This document shows, piece after piece, positions 35,056-54,600 of a DNA stretch of 64,000 nt (positions are counted from its first letter, which is position 1; each line of letters begins with the position of its first letter). The notes beneath the pieces were generated by a model. The model worked only from the letters and a program-made list of their open reading frames with translations, was not told the origin of the DNA and ran no database searches. The translations under genes and the position numbers were made by a program. The DNA is from Isoetes taiwanensis (lineage: Eukaryota > Streptophyta > Lycopodiopsida > Isoetales > Isoetaceae), in assembly GCA_021234155.1 (NCBI GenBank), contig JAJEKV010000062.1, positions 3,633,305-3,697,304 of the forward strand, given 5' to 3'.

Positions 35056-35870
35056 ATTTATTTGGTACTATTGCTCGGTTTGAACAAAAGCATGCCTACC
35101 CATATTACTCCCATCTACCTTTAAAGGTATCACAGATTATCCCTAGGAATTTACACATGTTTATCAATACCTATATGTTCAAGGGTTGGGACCCTTTTCT
35201 TTTTCACTATTCCTTGGCTCGACCTCGGCCTTCGACCTTGCCTCGGTTTGAACAATAGAACACCTGTCCATGTTAGTCCCATCTATGGGGACCTTCTAAA
35301 GTATCACCTGTGAGATTATACCTGTATCTCCTTTTTTTATCCTCTTTCTTTTTCCCTTCTATCTATTTTTGTCGAATTTGAGGAGTTTACCCATAACTGC
35401 CAAATACCTATATGTTCAAGGGACTTGCCTTCGAGGAGCTTACTCATACCTATTCTTGCCAAGTTCAAGGGACAAACCCATGTTACTTACTACCCATATT
35501 ACTCCCATCTACCTTTAAAGGTATCACAGATTATCCCTAGCAATTTACACATGTTTATCAATACCTATATGTTCAAGGGTTGGGACCCTTTTCTTTTTCA
35601 CTATTCCTCGGCTCAACCTTGGCCTTCGGCCTTGCCTCGGTTTGAACAATAGAACACCTGTCCATGTTAGTCCCATATATGGGGACCTTCTAAAGTATCA
35701 CCCGTGAGATCTTTCTTTTTCCCTTCTATCTAGTTTTGTCGAATTTGAGGAGTTTACCCATAATTGCCAAATACCTATATGTTCAAGGGACTTGCCTTCG
35801 AGGAGCGAGCTCACACCTATTCTTGCCAAGCTCAAGGGACAAACCCACGTTACTTAACAAACATCCATTG
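35056..35870. repeat. Module C copies 4 and 5 in tandem
   Basis: 35097-35300 and 35495-35700 are near-identical. Both carry ACCTTTAAAGGTATCACAGA, TTCAAGGGTTGGGACCCTTT, a GCCTTCGG palindrome and CTATATGGGGACC-type phrases. A second shared block around AAATACCTATATGTTCAAGG is at 35403 and 35768. Confidence 0.85.
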
Positions 35871-36400
35871 GTCAACTCATGAAGAACCCATACACACACA
35901 CCCTTACACTCAGAACCTCCATATTCCTAGTCACACATACCATTAATTGCAAAGTCCACATATGCTAACTTCGATATCCATTGCTCAACTCATGAGGAGC
36001 TTACTCATGCCTATCATCAATTCCATGCTTCTCACAAAGTATCACCTATGAGAAGTTTACTTACACCGGCTAACAATACCAAAGTACCAACTGACACCAA
36101 CTCCCATGCATGCCCATACACGCACACACACGACACTCTACTACCAAATCTAAAAGTATCACCGATGAAGATCTTACTGTCATCCATGAAGAGCTCACTC
36201 ACACTTACTACTGTGCATACCCATACACCTAGCACTAATCTCAAAGCATCACCCATGAGGATCTTATTCACACCTATTACCAATTCCAACGCATCACTTT
36301 ATGAGGATCTTAGTCACACCTACTACCAAATCCAAAGAATCACTCAAAAGGATCTTGGTCACATACACCCATCGAGGATGAAAGGCATCTTACCTACATA
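35870..36400. repeat. Module A array 5
   Basis: Units of the TACCAAATCCAAAGTATCAC and GAGGATCTTACTCACACCTA type, with CACACACCC-rich interludes (35895 and 36120). Confidence 0.8.
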
Positions 36401-37085
36401 ATCTTACCTATCCCAAAACATTCTATTTTGGTTGTTTGTAAAATTTAAAAAAAGTTTCTATTTTGGGACTGAGTTGCTTGCTCATGAGCATTTGAGCATA
36501 TAGAACATTCAAAACATTCTATTTTGGTTGTTTGTAAAAAAATTTGGACTGAGCTGCTTGCTCGTGAGCATTTGAGCATATAGAACATTCTACGTTGGCT
36601 TTTTGCATTTCTTCTCAAAAAAAAAAAGAAAATCCTATTTTTAGACTGAGATGCTTAACCATGAGCATCTAGAATATGCTAGAACTTTCTAGAACAGTCC
36701 AAAAGATTATATTTTGGTTGTTTGTAAAATTTCAAGAAATCATCTATATTTGGACTGAGCTGCTTGCTCTTGAGCATCTGAGCATGTAGAACATTCTACT
36801 TTGGCTACTTGCATTTCTTCAAAAGGCTTTCTATTTTTAGACTGACGTGCTTATCTAGGAGCATCTGGAACATTTTCTATTTTGAGTGTTTGCAAAGTTT
36901 CAAGAAACTTTCTATTTTTAGGCTAAGATGCTTATCCATGAGCACATGGAACATTCCAGAATATTCTATTTTGAGAGTTTCCAAAGTTTAAAAAAACTTT
37001 TTATTTTTAAACTGAGGTGCTTACCCATGAGTATCAGGAAGATTCTAAAACTATCTAGAACATTCTAGAACATCCTAGAACACCC
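36400..37085. repeat. Module B array 4
   Basis: 90-bp-type units with a four-part site at 36949-36966 (GAACATTCCAGAATATTC). The array ends in GAACATTCTAGAACATCCTA immediately before module T. Confidence 0.85.
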
Positions 37086-37600
37086 TTGAATCGACCAAAA
37101 CCTCGCCCTTAACTATCTACGAACTTCTAATTATTTCAACAAACCAATACTTGGTCTAGTAGTAGGTATGGGGGGTTTGGGAGGCACGGACCTTCGAATT
37201 CCCACAAGACATGAAAACTTATAGAACATTAACTTCTAGAAAATTCCAGGAGCTTCTAGAAAGTCCTAGAACCTTCTACGATCCAACGTACCACATAGCG
37301 CCTCGAGGGCCGACGATGGAGCTTTGAAATTTTCAAAAGGTGTTAGAACTTCTAGAACATTCTAGAAGCTTCTAGAGTTCTATAGATGTTTTAGAACTTT
37401 CTAGGAGTTTTCTAAAGATCTAGAAGTTTCTAGAGAGTCCTAGAACCTTCTAGAAGTTTCTAGTAACCACCTTCTACCATCTAACGTCCCACATCGCGCC
37501 ACGTAGTGCCCAAAAGAGTGGGGTAGATGGGGAGAAAAATCCTTCATTTTCCTTTCGCTCACTCACTCACTCACTCACTCACTCACTCACTCACATATAT
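37085..37600 (+). repeat. Module T copy 3 with (CACT)n end
   Basis: Begins TTGAATCGACC...TTATTTCAACAAACCAATAC. It has A-box-like TGGTCTAGTAG (37152-37162) and a decayed B box CCTTCGAATTCC (37191-37202). A TTCTAGAA-rich segment follows (37210-37480), then GCGCCACGTAGTGCC and a (CTCA)n run at 37558-37594. Confidence 0.72.
37558..37594. repeat. (CTCA)n microsatellite
   Basis: About nine uninterrupted tetramers at the end of module T copy 3. Confidence 0.95.
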
Positions 37601-38560
37601 GCACTCTTTTCTTATTTTGCACAAATGTGTACTCTTTCTCAGAAAAGCTTTATAAGCCAAACTATTATACATATGATATGCTTCTAGATTGGAGGTTTTA
37701 TTCAAGCATGCTCCTCTCATATGCTGCAGAGTGTTAAATATGGTTTAAATACACCCCAATTTTATTCAGACGGATAATAGTTCTGTGACTAAAAAAAAAA
37801 AATTTTGACAGGTAATAATAGGGTCTCATAAGGTCTCTCTACTGTTTTAGAAAGTAATTACACGATGTAATTCCGTGGCTTAGTTTCAAGCTGCATGTTC
37901 TAGGTTCTACATAAAAGGATGCTTATGCCCATGCATATATAAAAACAATTTTTTACAAAGCCAAAAAGCTTTGATACATGCAAAACACTTAGCTTTGGTG
38001 TTGCATGCGCAGCAAATTCCAAATGGCTCTTCAAACCTAAATTTAATTTGGAATATTTCCACGGGGTTAATATATCGTGAAAAGAAAGTACCACGAGGGC
38101 ACGGTGGGGATTCAATTTGTCCACATAACTTGTTTGTTCTTCAAATGTTTTGTTCATTGACCTTTAACAAGGTTTTATCATATTTTCTCTCTCTACTATT
38201 TCTATTGTTTCCTCTGGCTTGTCCTTGGGACTATTTTCAGTAAGTTGTTTTAAGAAAGTTATCACATGTAATCAATTCTAGGCCTAAAGGAAAATGACAC
38301 CTATTTTCTTATAGGGCTGCTGATTGGTCTTTAAATTCCAAAGGCTATTGACTTGGCCCCCAAATCTATCATCCATCAATAAATATTTAGTATAATATTT
38401 TTTAAATATTTAGTATTTAAAAAATTAAGCAAGTCGATGGTTCTAATAGTGAATAATATTAACCAATGACTATGAAATTCGTATTCAAGAAATTCAAATA
38501 GTAGCCATAGAGTTGGATCTCCAGTCTCTTGACCTGTCACTTGCACATTCTAATGGCATT
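37600..38560. other. Intergenic DNA, no gene seen
   Basis: AT-rich. Short ORFs at 37900-38157 (minus) and 37971-38243 (plus) overlap each other and resemble nothing known. Confidence 0.4.
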
Positions 38561-38562
38561 TC

Positions 38563-39164
38563 GATGAATTTCGTCATATACCCTTGAGTTTTGACAATTT
38601 TTTGCAATGCCCTTGGTCAACATACAAAGTATTTTGTATTTTTGAAGTTGTTCAAATGCCCTGAAGATTTATGTTAATTACCCAAATGCCCTTGAGTTTT
38701 CTATTAATTTCACAAACGCCCTTCAAAATTTACCAAATACCCTTAAGATTTAACAAAATAATTCAAATGCCCTTTAAGAAGTAAGCAATTGAGACAATTC
38801 ATTCATTTTGCCTAACCACAAAAGAATCGTTACAGAAGGAAGGAAGGAAGGAAGGAAGGAAGTATATTTAACGTCCACGGAGGCCAACACCCCCTTGAGA
38901 GCAAATTGGAGAACAAACTATAGATTGTTGGGAACAAATTTGATTGAGCAGAAGACAATTTGGTGCCTTCCTTTAAGGAACTGTGAATATAAATAGGCGC
39001 TTTGCCGAAAAGGTGCTATAGGTATCTGTTGAAGAAGGGCATTCTATAAAATACGAATAACTGGAGGGCATTTGGTGAAACTTAAGGATCTATAGAGGGA
39101 TATACGTTGACCAAGGGCATTGCAAAAAATAATCAAAACTCAGGGGTATATAGTGAAATTTGTC
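38563..39164. mobile_element. Fold-back / MULE-like element with about 60-bp inverted ends
   Basis: The left arm (38563-38622), reading CATATACCCTTGAGTTTTGA then GCAATGCCCTTGGTCAACA, is the reverse complement of 39105-39164 with few mismatches. Further inward, CAAATGCCCTT motifs on the left pair with AAGGGCATT motifs on the right. The interior holds only a LINE tail. Long inverted ends suggest a non-autonomous Mutator-like or fold-back element. No target duplication could be fixed. Confidence 0.75.
38836..38910 (-). mobile_element. LINE 3'-end fragment with (TTCC)n tail
   Basis: On the minus strand GTTGGCCTCCGTGGACGTTA is followed by AATATACTTCC and (TTCC)n. The same terminal TCCGTGGACG phrase ends the LINE at 21536-23455, with a different simple-repeat tail. 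It lies inside the fold-back element. Confidence 0.6.
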
Positions 39165-39169
39165 AAAAC

Positions 39170-41085
39170 ATAAAGGTATTTTATAGTTTTTCCATCTTTT
39201 ATTAATGTTGTATTGCAAACACTTGCGAGATGGTTTTGCAAATGTGAGGGACATGTTCATTGCTATGAATTTTTTTAATCCATTTGCATATCCTTTGACT
39301 GATGTGGATAGAGATAAACAGAGTACAAAATGGTTGGAAAGTTTATTTGTCAAGTTTGCTTCAAGTGCACAATGTTTGGGTGAGAGAGGGCTTTGTTGGG
39401 ACACTTTATAGAGCTGTGAAGAACAAAGAGATGATTGTGGCTTGGTCTATTTGTCCTGATGAAAATGGAACTTGTGATGGTGGAACAATTTTTCAACACT
39501 CGTGAATTTATGGCAATGTTGCATGCTTTTTTCTAGAAGCATAAGAAGTTGTGAGAGGCATTTCTCACCAAAACGCTATCAAAAGTGTTACAAGCTCGTA
39601 TGAACTTAAAGAGACTTGATGCACTTATGTTGGGATGCACCATTTGAATCCATAGATTGGCAAGCATGTTTTAAGGATTGATATGCAATAAAAGGTAGAA
39701 GAGCAATGCGGCTTATAAGCTTATCAATTTCTGTTTCTAAAACTGACATATGCTTTTTTGGTATGGATCTATCTAGCACTTGATAACATATATTTTATGA
39801 GTTGTATTATGAGTTGTCCTGCAAGTAATGCAAATGTATCTTTGTCTATGTTTTTTTTCGAAAACTTGGATTCTCAATTTGAATTTTTCTTTGGCATATA
39901 AAAGGTTGGAATTTGAGAACTTCCTATCATACGAAAAGGCATAAATGTCTATCGTTCAAAAACCATCAAATTTAAACACTGTTGCATTGTCTCGCCACCA
40001 GCCTGATCTCGTCCTTAGTGGCGAAGACAACTTCAAAAAAATTGAAGTGTGAGAGGGCTTCCAAATTGCTGAACTGAGAGCCGGGCTTGTCTTCTTGCTA
40101 GATTTGATTTGTCTTTTAGTGAAGAAATTTATTATGATTTGTCTCTTGCTCTGATTTCAGGTTTAAGAGCACCAAATTGCAATGGGAATGGTCTTCACGC
40201 AAATGCCTTCGCCTTGCTTTCATATAAGCAAAGCTCTGAGAAGTGGGTTCTACTATAATGGGGATGCCATGCGCCTTCAAAAGCGTGAAAGAAGGGAGAT
40301 AGAAGTGGTCACCAGGGATCAAATCTTGCCTGTTAAATCCTTCGCGTTAATTTATAGCCAATAGGATTGCCAGACTTGATCACAATCTCAACTGCTTATC
40401 TCGACCGTTGGATGCAATACAGTTATATCATGTTTAATTTTCACCATTGGCTCTACTATTTTTTTTGCTCTAAATCTTATCGTATAGGGAGGGTACACGT
40501 AAGTCAGTGCCCAATTAGGGGCTTTCTGTGGAAAGCCCAATCGAGGGGTCGTGCGTGGACCCCTAATTAGGGTAGCGGAGCTTCTACCCGAATTTCGGAC
40601 AATCTCATTTCCCGGCCGCGGCCCCCCGGATAAAATGCCACGAGAGTCGTGGATGGGTGCTCCTAGGATATGGCAAATGCTTCTTTGGTTTTAAGATAGA
40701 TGGTAGAGAGTCGTGGATGGGTGCTCCTACGGATATGGCAAATGCTTCTTTGGTTTTCGTGATAGGCGCTTCCACTAGACTAGCTTCTTATTTTATACAT
40801 GAAATTTATTCAATTTGCCTCTAAGTCTTACGTCTCTTATATGGTCTTTAGTTTTATTGTATCTTAAGCGGAGAATAAGCTTTACGAAATTACGATTGAC
40901 TTTTGTAGAAGATCTTCGAGAAACTGACACAATCACATGGATTGCACATAGAGACATCGAGGTTCATCCAAGTTTGTTTTATTTTTGTGAAGAATTTAGG
41001 GAGACAAAAACATAGAGATATTTATTTGCCTTTCTAATCCTTTATCTTTGGTTTTTAAATGAATGATATGGATTGAAGAGATAAT
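39170..41085. other. Intergenic DNA with a 52-bp duplication
   Basis: Short open pieces at 39205-39411 and 39302-39505 overlap in different frames and are not recognised. A 52-bp segment starting GAGAGTCGTGGATGGGTGCT is duplicated at 40642-40692 and 40706-40757. Confidence 0.4.
40642..40757. repeat. Tandem duplication of a 51-52-bp segment
   Basis: The two copies differ by one base pair and are separated by 13 bp. Confidence 0.85.
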
Positions 41086-41089
41086 GATA

Positions 41090-41910
41090 ACCCTTGTGAA
41101 GAGCCCGCACGAACAATATTTGGCGTTTTCTGAAGCCCGCGATGTAGTGTCATGGGCTGCAATGGTTTAGGTTATGTGCAACATGGGCATTGTTAATTGC
41201 TTTGATTCTCTATGAAAATATCTGACTTAAATGTTTAAAGCCGGACAACAATATGATTTTAAGCATCCTCAAAGCATGTGCCATCATGGGAGCTTGAGTT
41301 GAATATGGAATGTTGGTTCACGGCCGGATCACTAATAGTGGTCTTGAGTTGGAATTCTGTTGTTGGTAGCTCCCTTGTTGATATATACTCTAAGCGTGGG
41401 TACCTTGAGGAGGCAAAAAAATATATTTAATAGACCAAAATCATTGGAGTGCTCGATTTATAGGTTATACTTGGCATGGAGATGGAACAAAATTGTATAT
41501 TAGAACTTTCAAGAAATGTCTGACATAAAAATCTAAAGATTAGAGAAAAAAGGCATTCCGAATTATTTTTAAAAAGGCATATGATGACATGGGAGGCGTT
41601 AGGGTATGGAAGCTTCTTTCATGATGAGATCATAAGAAATGGACTTGTCCGATATAGTGGTCATGGTGCTCTTGTTAATATATAGGCCAAGTGTGGAAAC
41701 CAAGACATAAATGAGATGGTTATTTGAGGAGTCTCCAAAATAAGAGCATTGGCCAAATGATGCGAATCTTACTAGCATTCTTCATGCATGTAGCCATCGC
41801 TTTGTTGTTGAAGGTTGTTGTTACTTGGTCAATGATAGAAGAACATGAACTTACTCCTGGCATTAATCAAATTAACTGCATGGTTGATGTTCTTGCACAT
41901 GCAGGATAGG
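41090..41910 (+). pseudogene. Decayed PPR (E/DYW-class) gene
   Basis: Plus-strand frames read PPR pieces in order: DVVSWAAMV (41140), KPDNNMILSILKACAIMGA (41240), LVHGRITNSGLELE (about 41310) followed by VGSSLVDIYSKRGYLEEA, FHDEIIRNGLVRYSGHGALV (41620), ANLTSILHACSH (41765) and GINQINCMVDVLAHAG (41860-41908). The last matches the region just before the E domain of PLS-class PPR proteins. Several stops and frameshifts lie between the pieces and there is no E/DYW tail. It is intron-free, as such genes usually are. Clearly a dead copy. Confidence 0.85.
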
Positions 41911-41914
41911 ATAT

Positions 41915-42900
41915 TTTCTTCAGGCTTGTGAACATGATGTCATAAGATGGCTATCTACGCTACTGAAAGATGCGAGAACTTTGACTTCGAAAGTATCATA
42001 ATAAATTTACGTGTATTACCTTTTGAGATATCAATGGCAACATCGTTCTTTTTTTTAGATGTTTGTAAATGTTTCCGTTTGGTAAATGTCCCCGATTTGA
42101 TTTTTATGAATGTTTCAGATTTGTAACTTGCAATTTTACTATGCTAAAACGGTTACAAGAAAATTTTGGTAATTGTTAAACATTGTTGTCAAATTAAAGA
42201 TTGTTGCTAATAAATATTTATCAAGTTTATTTAAAAAAAATATTGTTTATCCTTCAACTTTTTTTTATGGACGATCATGGCAGCCTTCAATGGGCACCCT
42301 AGTATCCTATGGGGCTGCCACCTCAACCCTGGTGGTACCAGTACCCCCACCACTTTGACACCTTATAACTTGAGGTGGCATTGTTAGATTGGCAAGCAAT
42401 TTAGTTTTTCATATAGTTGTTGGGCATGTTGCCATTTCATATGCATAACCCTTCATATGCATAACCATTAAAATGCTTACATGATTGCAATATTAGTTTC
42501 GCACTTAAGTGCGCAGCAAATGGACACCCTCCCCTAAATTGCAGCACAACCCAAAAACAATTGCAGTTTGTAATCCTGTTGCCATCAATGCAGCGCACAG
42601 TAATAGTACGATAGACACGTCTAAAGATGTCAAAGCTCGCTCCTAAATTCTCCCGATTCAAAGAAGCGAGTCTTGTAGAGTAGTTGAGGCGTGTCCTATT
42701 TTATTATGGCGTGTCCTATTTTAATATGGCGTGTCGGACCCATGCAGCAAAAAATCAGCCTAAAATTGATGGGCTTCAAGGTTTTAGATCAATAGAACCC
42801 CATAGCCCTGGGAGTGGCCAAATTGGAGTCTAACTCATGCCAAGCTGCTACAGATGGTAGCTTTGAAGAACACATACTGGGAGCATTCTTCATGGCATCT
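41915..42900. other. Intergenic DNA, no gene seen
   Basis: Contains a short tandem GGCGTGTCCTATTTTATTAT-type repeat at about 42690-42735. No supported ORF. Confidence 0.4.
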
Positions 42901-43386
42901 TCCCACAACAAAGCCACAATCGAGTTTCCTGAGATCTGTAAACCGAGCAAGCATCCTAGAACACTAACTATATAAAACTTTACATTGATAGATTTTAAAA
43001 CTGCAACACCGTGTTAAATTTATGTTGACGTTGGACAGGCTGGAACACACTCGTCTGGGTTGTATCTCCTACAAATGAGATCCTGATGTCCCATGTAGTA
43101 TTGAGCTGCCATCATGTGTGTCTCTCTAAACGAAGGGGTTTGGCAATAGGTAATAGAATTTCTAAATAATTAGGAAATCTTATAAGTAGCTTTGACTTCT
43201 GAGAGCTGGAAGTCCAAACGAATTAAATCAGTATAAAGCATGTTATGTGGTCTAATCAATTCTTAGTTGGCATTTGCTCAACTTTTATGTTCCAAGAACT
43301 TTATTTCGTAGTCATTGTTAAAGTCGGTGAATGATATATTCTCAAACCCCATTATTTGTTAATAAAGCAGAATATTTTGCGTCAGT

Positions 43387-43459
43387 TACCTGATATCTTG
43401 TGGCAAAACACCACCAGTAGAAACAGCCGCATCTTTTGTTGCAATATCACCACGCTTCC
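43387..43459 (-). other. Isolated exon-like segment, minus strand
   Basis: Between a CAG acceptor (43460) and a CAG/GTAACT donor the minus strand reads DWKRGDIATKDAAVSTGG then VLPQDI, a balanced coding-like stretch without stops. It could be a leftover or alternative 3' exon of the upstream protease transcription unit or of an unrelated gene. It does not match the expected USP7-family C-terminus and I cannot name it. Confidence 0.3.
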
Positions 43460-43997
43460 AGTCCTGCTGTAGCAATGATTAGAATAATCCGTAATCATGT
43501 ACAAAGCTATCAAACAACATTTTACCTCGGTGCAGCTAACAGCTATTCAGCTTATTCTTGCAGAACCATTCCCTATTTTGATCCCATGTGACAGAAATGA
43601 TAAGCTAGTTTCAGATAAGGCTGATAAAAGAATTGAGAGGCTCAATTTGAAAACATCTCTGGGCTTTACATTCAGAGATAAGATAATCTCTAAGACACAA
43701 TATTTTCAAAAATTTAATTCACAAGGCATAAACCAGTCTCGTGACACAATAAATATGCAAATATTGCACTGACCTCTCAAAAAGCCAGGAAAATTGTATC
43801 TACTATTATACAGAGGATAGCAATCATGTTATGCTCAAGTACACAGAAATTTACAAAGACTCTTCTCTTAAATAAGAATGGTGGTTCTTCACAAGGTATA
43901 AATTGTTGCCGGCCAACTCCTGTGAATGCTGACAAATTAAAGCACCACCGCATGAATTCCTCGCAAAGAGCGTCATATAAATATGGTTCTCTGGATC

Positions 43998-44189
43998 TCA
44001 TGTGTTCTTAATAGTGAACCTCCTCCATCTGTTGATATTTATTGAAATTGGGGGCCACGCCATGAGAGAGCACGAGCTCCTGGAGCCCGTGTAACAGCCA
44101 AAGCTTGATTGGTTCGCTGCACCTGCAAAATAACCAAAGCGTCCTGAGAGAGTAAAATTTGTTTCCCTTGTACCCTTTAAATTTGACAT
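43998..44189 (-). other. Candidate replacement last exon of the UBP12-like gene
   Basis: A GCAG acceptor near 44127 is in phase with the donor of the last conserved exon (44517) and would add about 40 non-homologous residues (AANQSSFGCYTGSRSSCSLM...) before a TGA near 43998. The alternative is read-through of the donor to the stop at 44416. Neither matches the USP7 C-terminal domain. Confidence 0.3.
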
Positions 44190-44516
44190 TAGATTGGTGG
44201 TGATTGATGGCTAGAATCAAGCATACATCAAAAAGAATCCTGTAAGATGGTAAAATGTAAGACAACAGTACCCTACGCATTCGACCCAGAGCTTACAATG
44301 GACTTCCAAACAACAAACAATAAACACCTAATTCATTCACGAGCAATGGAGAATTACGGTGAATTGCAAAGTTTGTAGGAGTCCCATTGATTTTATATTA
44401 CACGAGAAGATGGTTCTACAGATTAGCACGGACAAAATTAAGAAGACTCTTCAACCCACAGCCAATGGAAATCATTTTATACTCCTCAACACAATCAAAG
44501 TACGAAAGATGTTCAC

Positions 44517-52145
<7,629 letters not shown>

Positions 52146-52345
52146 GTTCCGGCGAGAAAGATGGGTGCAAGGGAGGGCAGAATTAGGAAGAAGGGGCGAT
52201 GTTTGGAAGGGGTTGGGACGCTAAGGCAGGCGATCACGACGTATGTGGGGTGATGATGGAATAGAAGAGCCCTGCCACACCGTAGAATGCAGCGGCATAT
52301 TCCGCGGTAGAAGTGAGCTTTTACACAAACAGCACAGCAGATTTT
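52146..52345 (-). promoter_or_regulatory. 5' leader of the UBP12-like gene
   Basis: On the minus strand this is C/T-rich (CTTCCAAACATCGCCCCTTC, TTTCTCGCCGGAAC) and has no ATG in frame close to the start. The start at 52145 opens MTVVAMPPE, like the MT-rich start of plant UBP12/13. Confidence 0.5.
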
Positions 52346-52403
52346 AGAGAGAGAGTGCTGGAAAGAGAATACCTCGGCAATACGTGATCTCACTCGGATC
52401 CTC

Positions 52404-52431
52404 CACGTGTCCTCTCGCGCCCTTTCACGTG
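52404..52431. promoter_or_regulatory. Two G-boxes (CACGTG) upstream of the UBP12-like gene
   Basis: CACGTG at 52404-52409 (in CCACGTGTCC, also an ABRE-like core) and 52426-52431 (in TCACGTGCGC), 22 bp apart and 260-290 bp upstream of the start codon. The G-box is the classical target of plant bZIP and bHLH (HY5, PIF, ABF) factors. Function here is inferred from sequence only. Confidence 0.6.
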
Positions 52432-52439
52432 CGCATGAA

Positions 52440-53700
52440 TTTTTTTTTTTGACGTAATAAACAGCTCTCCCTTTTCTTCGACATTCAGGGGACCCTCGCA
52501 GATTTTGCACCAACCAGCAAAAATGCCGCCCTTTATCTTTACTAATCGGATTTTTGAGAAAAACACCGCAAAAAACTCGCCCCTAGGTGGGCAGGTCCTT
52601 TCAAGATTTTAGAGCCCTAATTTGTCCAGATGTTACACTAATTTTATAAAATTTTGACCGAAAATTTGTCTGCATCTACTTTATCCAATCGGATATTTCT
52701 AACTTTAATCGAAAATTCTGGGGAGGAACCCCCCTAATTTTGACCCTTGGACCCTCGTATATCAGTTTTAGGATCTTGTGATAATGGTGTGGCGTAAAAG
52801 TTCTATCTTTTTCCTCATACAGTGCAATAGCAGAGAATATAGTAAGCGAAAATATGAGTAGTGCGTCGTTGTCATGCCTTCTGATGTTGTCATGTGGCAC
52901 GCCAATCCATTGCAGAATGATAATCCAGACTATAGTTGTTGCTTGGAAGATATAATAGCAACATTTTGGTAATTGGGTCATGATTTGTCACGCGATAAAT
53001 TGCAAGTTTCCTAACTAAGAGAATGGCCAGTGATCTACCTCCCACACCGTAAATTCTTTGGATTCTCAATCCACTAGTATTAGCCTCCTTGATAGCTAGT
53101 CAGGAAGCCTTGTTTTTTCTTGGTTCTATCACAGAATCGAATGGATTGAGAATTATCTCTACAAGACAGTTCTTGCAGGTATAAGCGGACTATAAATTGA
53201 TTTCTTTCTGATCCTAAACGCACCCAGTGTATTTAGAAAGGGCGGAGGATTCCCGAAATTTTACGTAAGAAGAGCCAATCAATTGGGTCGCTTCAATGAG
53301 ATCCACAAGCAATTTATGCTACCTAAAACACACCTTGGATGCATCCACATGCAGAATCAATTACCTCCAGGTGGTTGGGCATGTGTGATCTGTGCCTGGG
53401 CTAGATCTGCAATTATGATCTATGCAAAAAGCTCGATCTAATTTTGGATTTCTTTATTGGTTTGTTTAAACAAACCCTTAATAGTATCCTCTGCTACATT
53501 CATCCCGCCGTTTTTGTTTTAGGCAAGTCCCTCATCTCAAAATAGTCCGGTAGTCAAATGATTTGTAAGTTATATATAGTGTTTTTGGGGAGGAAATTCT
53601 TGGCGGATATCGCGAGATAATTTTAACATGTGTAATCATGGGATGTTATAAAACCAAAGTATAATCTATGTGTTTTTGACAAGAAATTAGGGAAAATAAT
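52440..53700. other. Intergenic DNA, no gene seen
   Basis: Small ORFs only (52676-52981 minus). No repeat boundary or known family. Confidence 0.4.
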
Positions 53701-54600
53701 TTCCAAGCTTATATATACATTAGGGAATATCCCGATATATGGCCAAGGATTTGCACCACAAAATTTGTCACTTCCAAGGAACTGTGGGATCTTTTATTGC
53801 TTCACTTTGGATAGGCTTATCTAAAGAAGAAGAATCAGGAATTTGAGTATGAGGTAACAGAAAGAATGACGAGGAGGATTCATGTGTATATCTCAAGCAA
53901 AAGAAGTTGATCTCATAATAAAAGCTAGATTGGGCTGCAAGAGAATTCGTGGTATATCATGAAGTTTGATTAAATAGGTCCAAAGACAAACAATGTGATA
54001 AAGATGATGCTTGTCAAATGTTTCAAATGTCAGATCATCTTGTGGATAAAAGATCAAGATCCATTTGCAGATAACATTGATGGCAGGTAATTCTGAAATG
54101 GAAATATTGTCTCATGATAGTTTTTTAGAATGGAAGGTGAATGTGATCAAGTTTTTCAAGATAATGATGCATGGCAAGTTGTGACCAGCCCATATAGCCT
54201 TGATCCTAGAGGAGATGATGTTTTACACTATTTACTCCCTGCTATTGATCCAGAAGTGCATCCCTGTATATTAGGCAATATATACAATTCAAGTTTGAGT
54301 TTGATTTGCAGAACAAATGTCAAGCAGCAGCAGAGGGTGGAAAGTTTAAAGTACCTGCAGATTGTCTTGAGTTATCTCAAGTTGATGCCATTTTGTGTGA
54401 GGTTGCAAATGCAAAGGATAAAATGCTTGGAGATGGTGGGGGTCAGTTTGAAGAAAAAGCAAGAGATAGATCTGCTTATTCACTTGAAAGAATGGAAAGA
54501 AGTTTATGCTGCAGCCATTTCTGATATCTAGGAAGCTGACATAAAAAAAAGCGGCTAAAAAGCGAGCGAGAAGATAGTCATAGAGGCAAAGAGAAAGTAG
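53700..54600 (+). pseudogene. Weak copia-gag-like / unknown gene fragment
   Basis: Plus-strand frames contain TSKELWDLL (about 53775), which resembles the UBN2 gag motif of copia elements. They are followed by longer open pieces 54130-54531 (DAWQVVTSPYSLDPRGDD...) and, in another frame, 54306-54524 (AAEGGKFKVPADCLELSQVD...). The pieces look coding but change frame. I do not recognise the second part. It may be a decayed retroelement or a captured gene piece. Confidence 0.3.
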
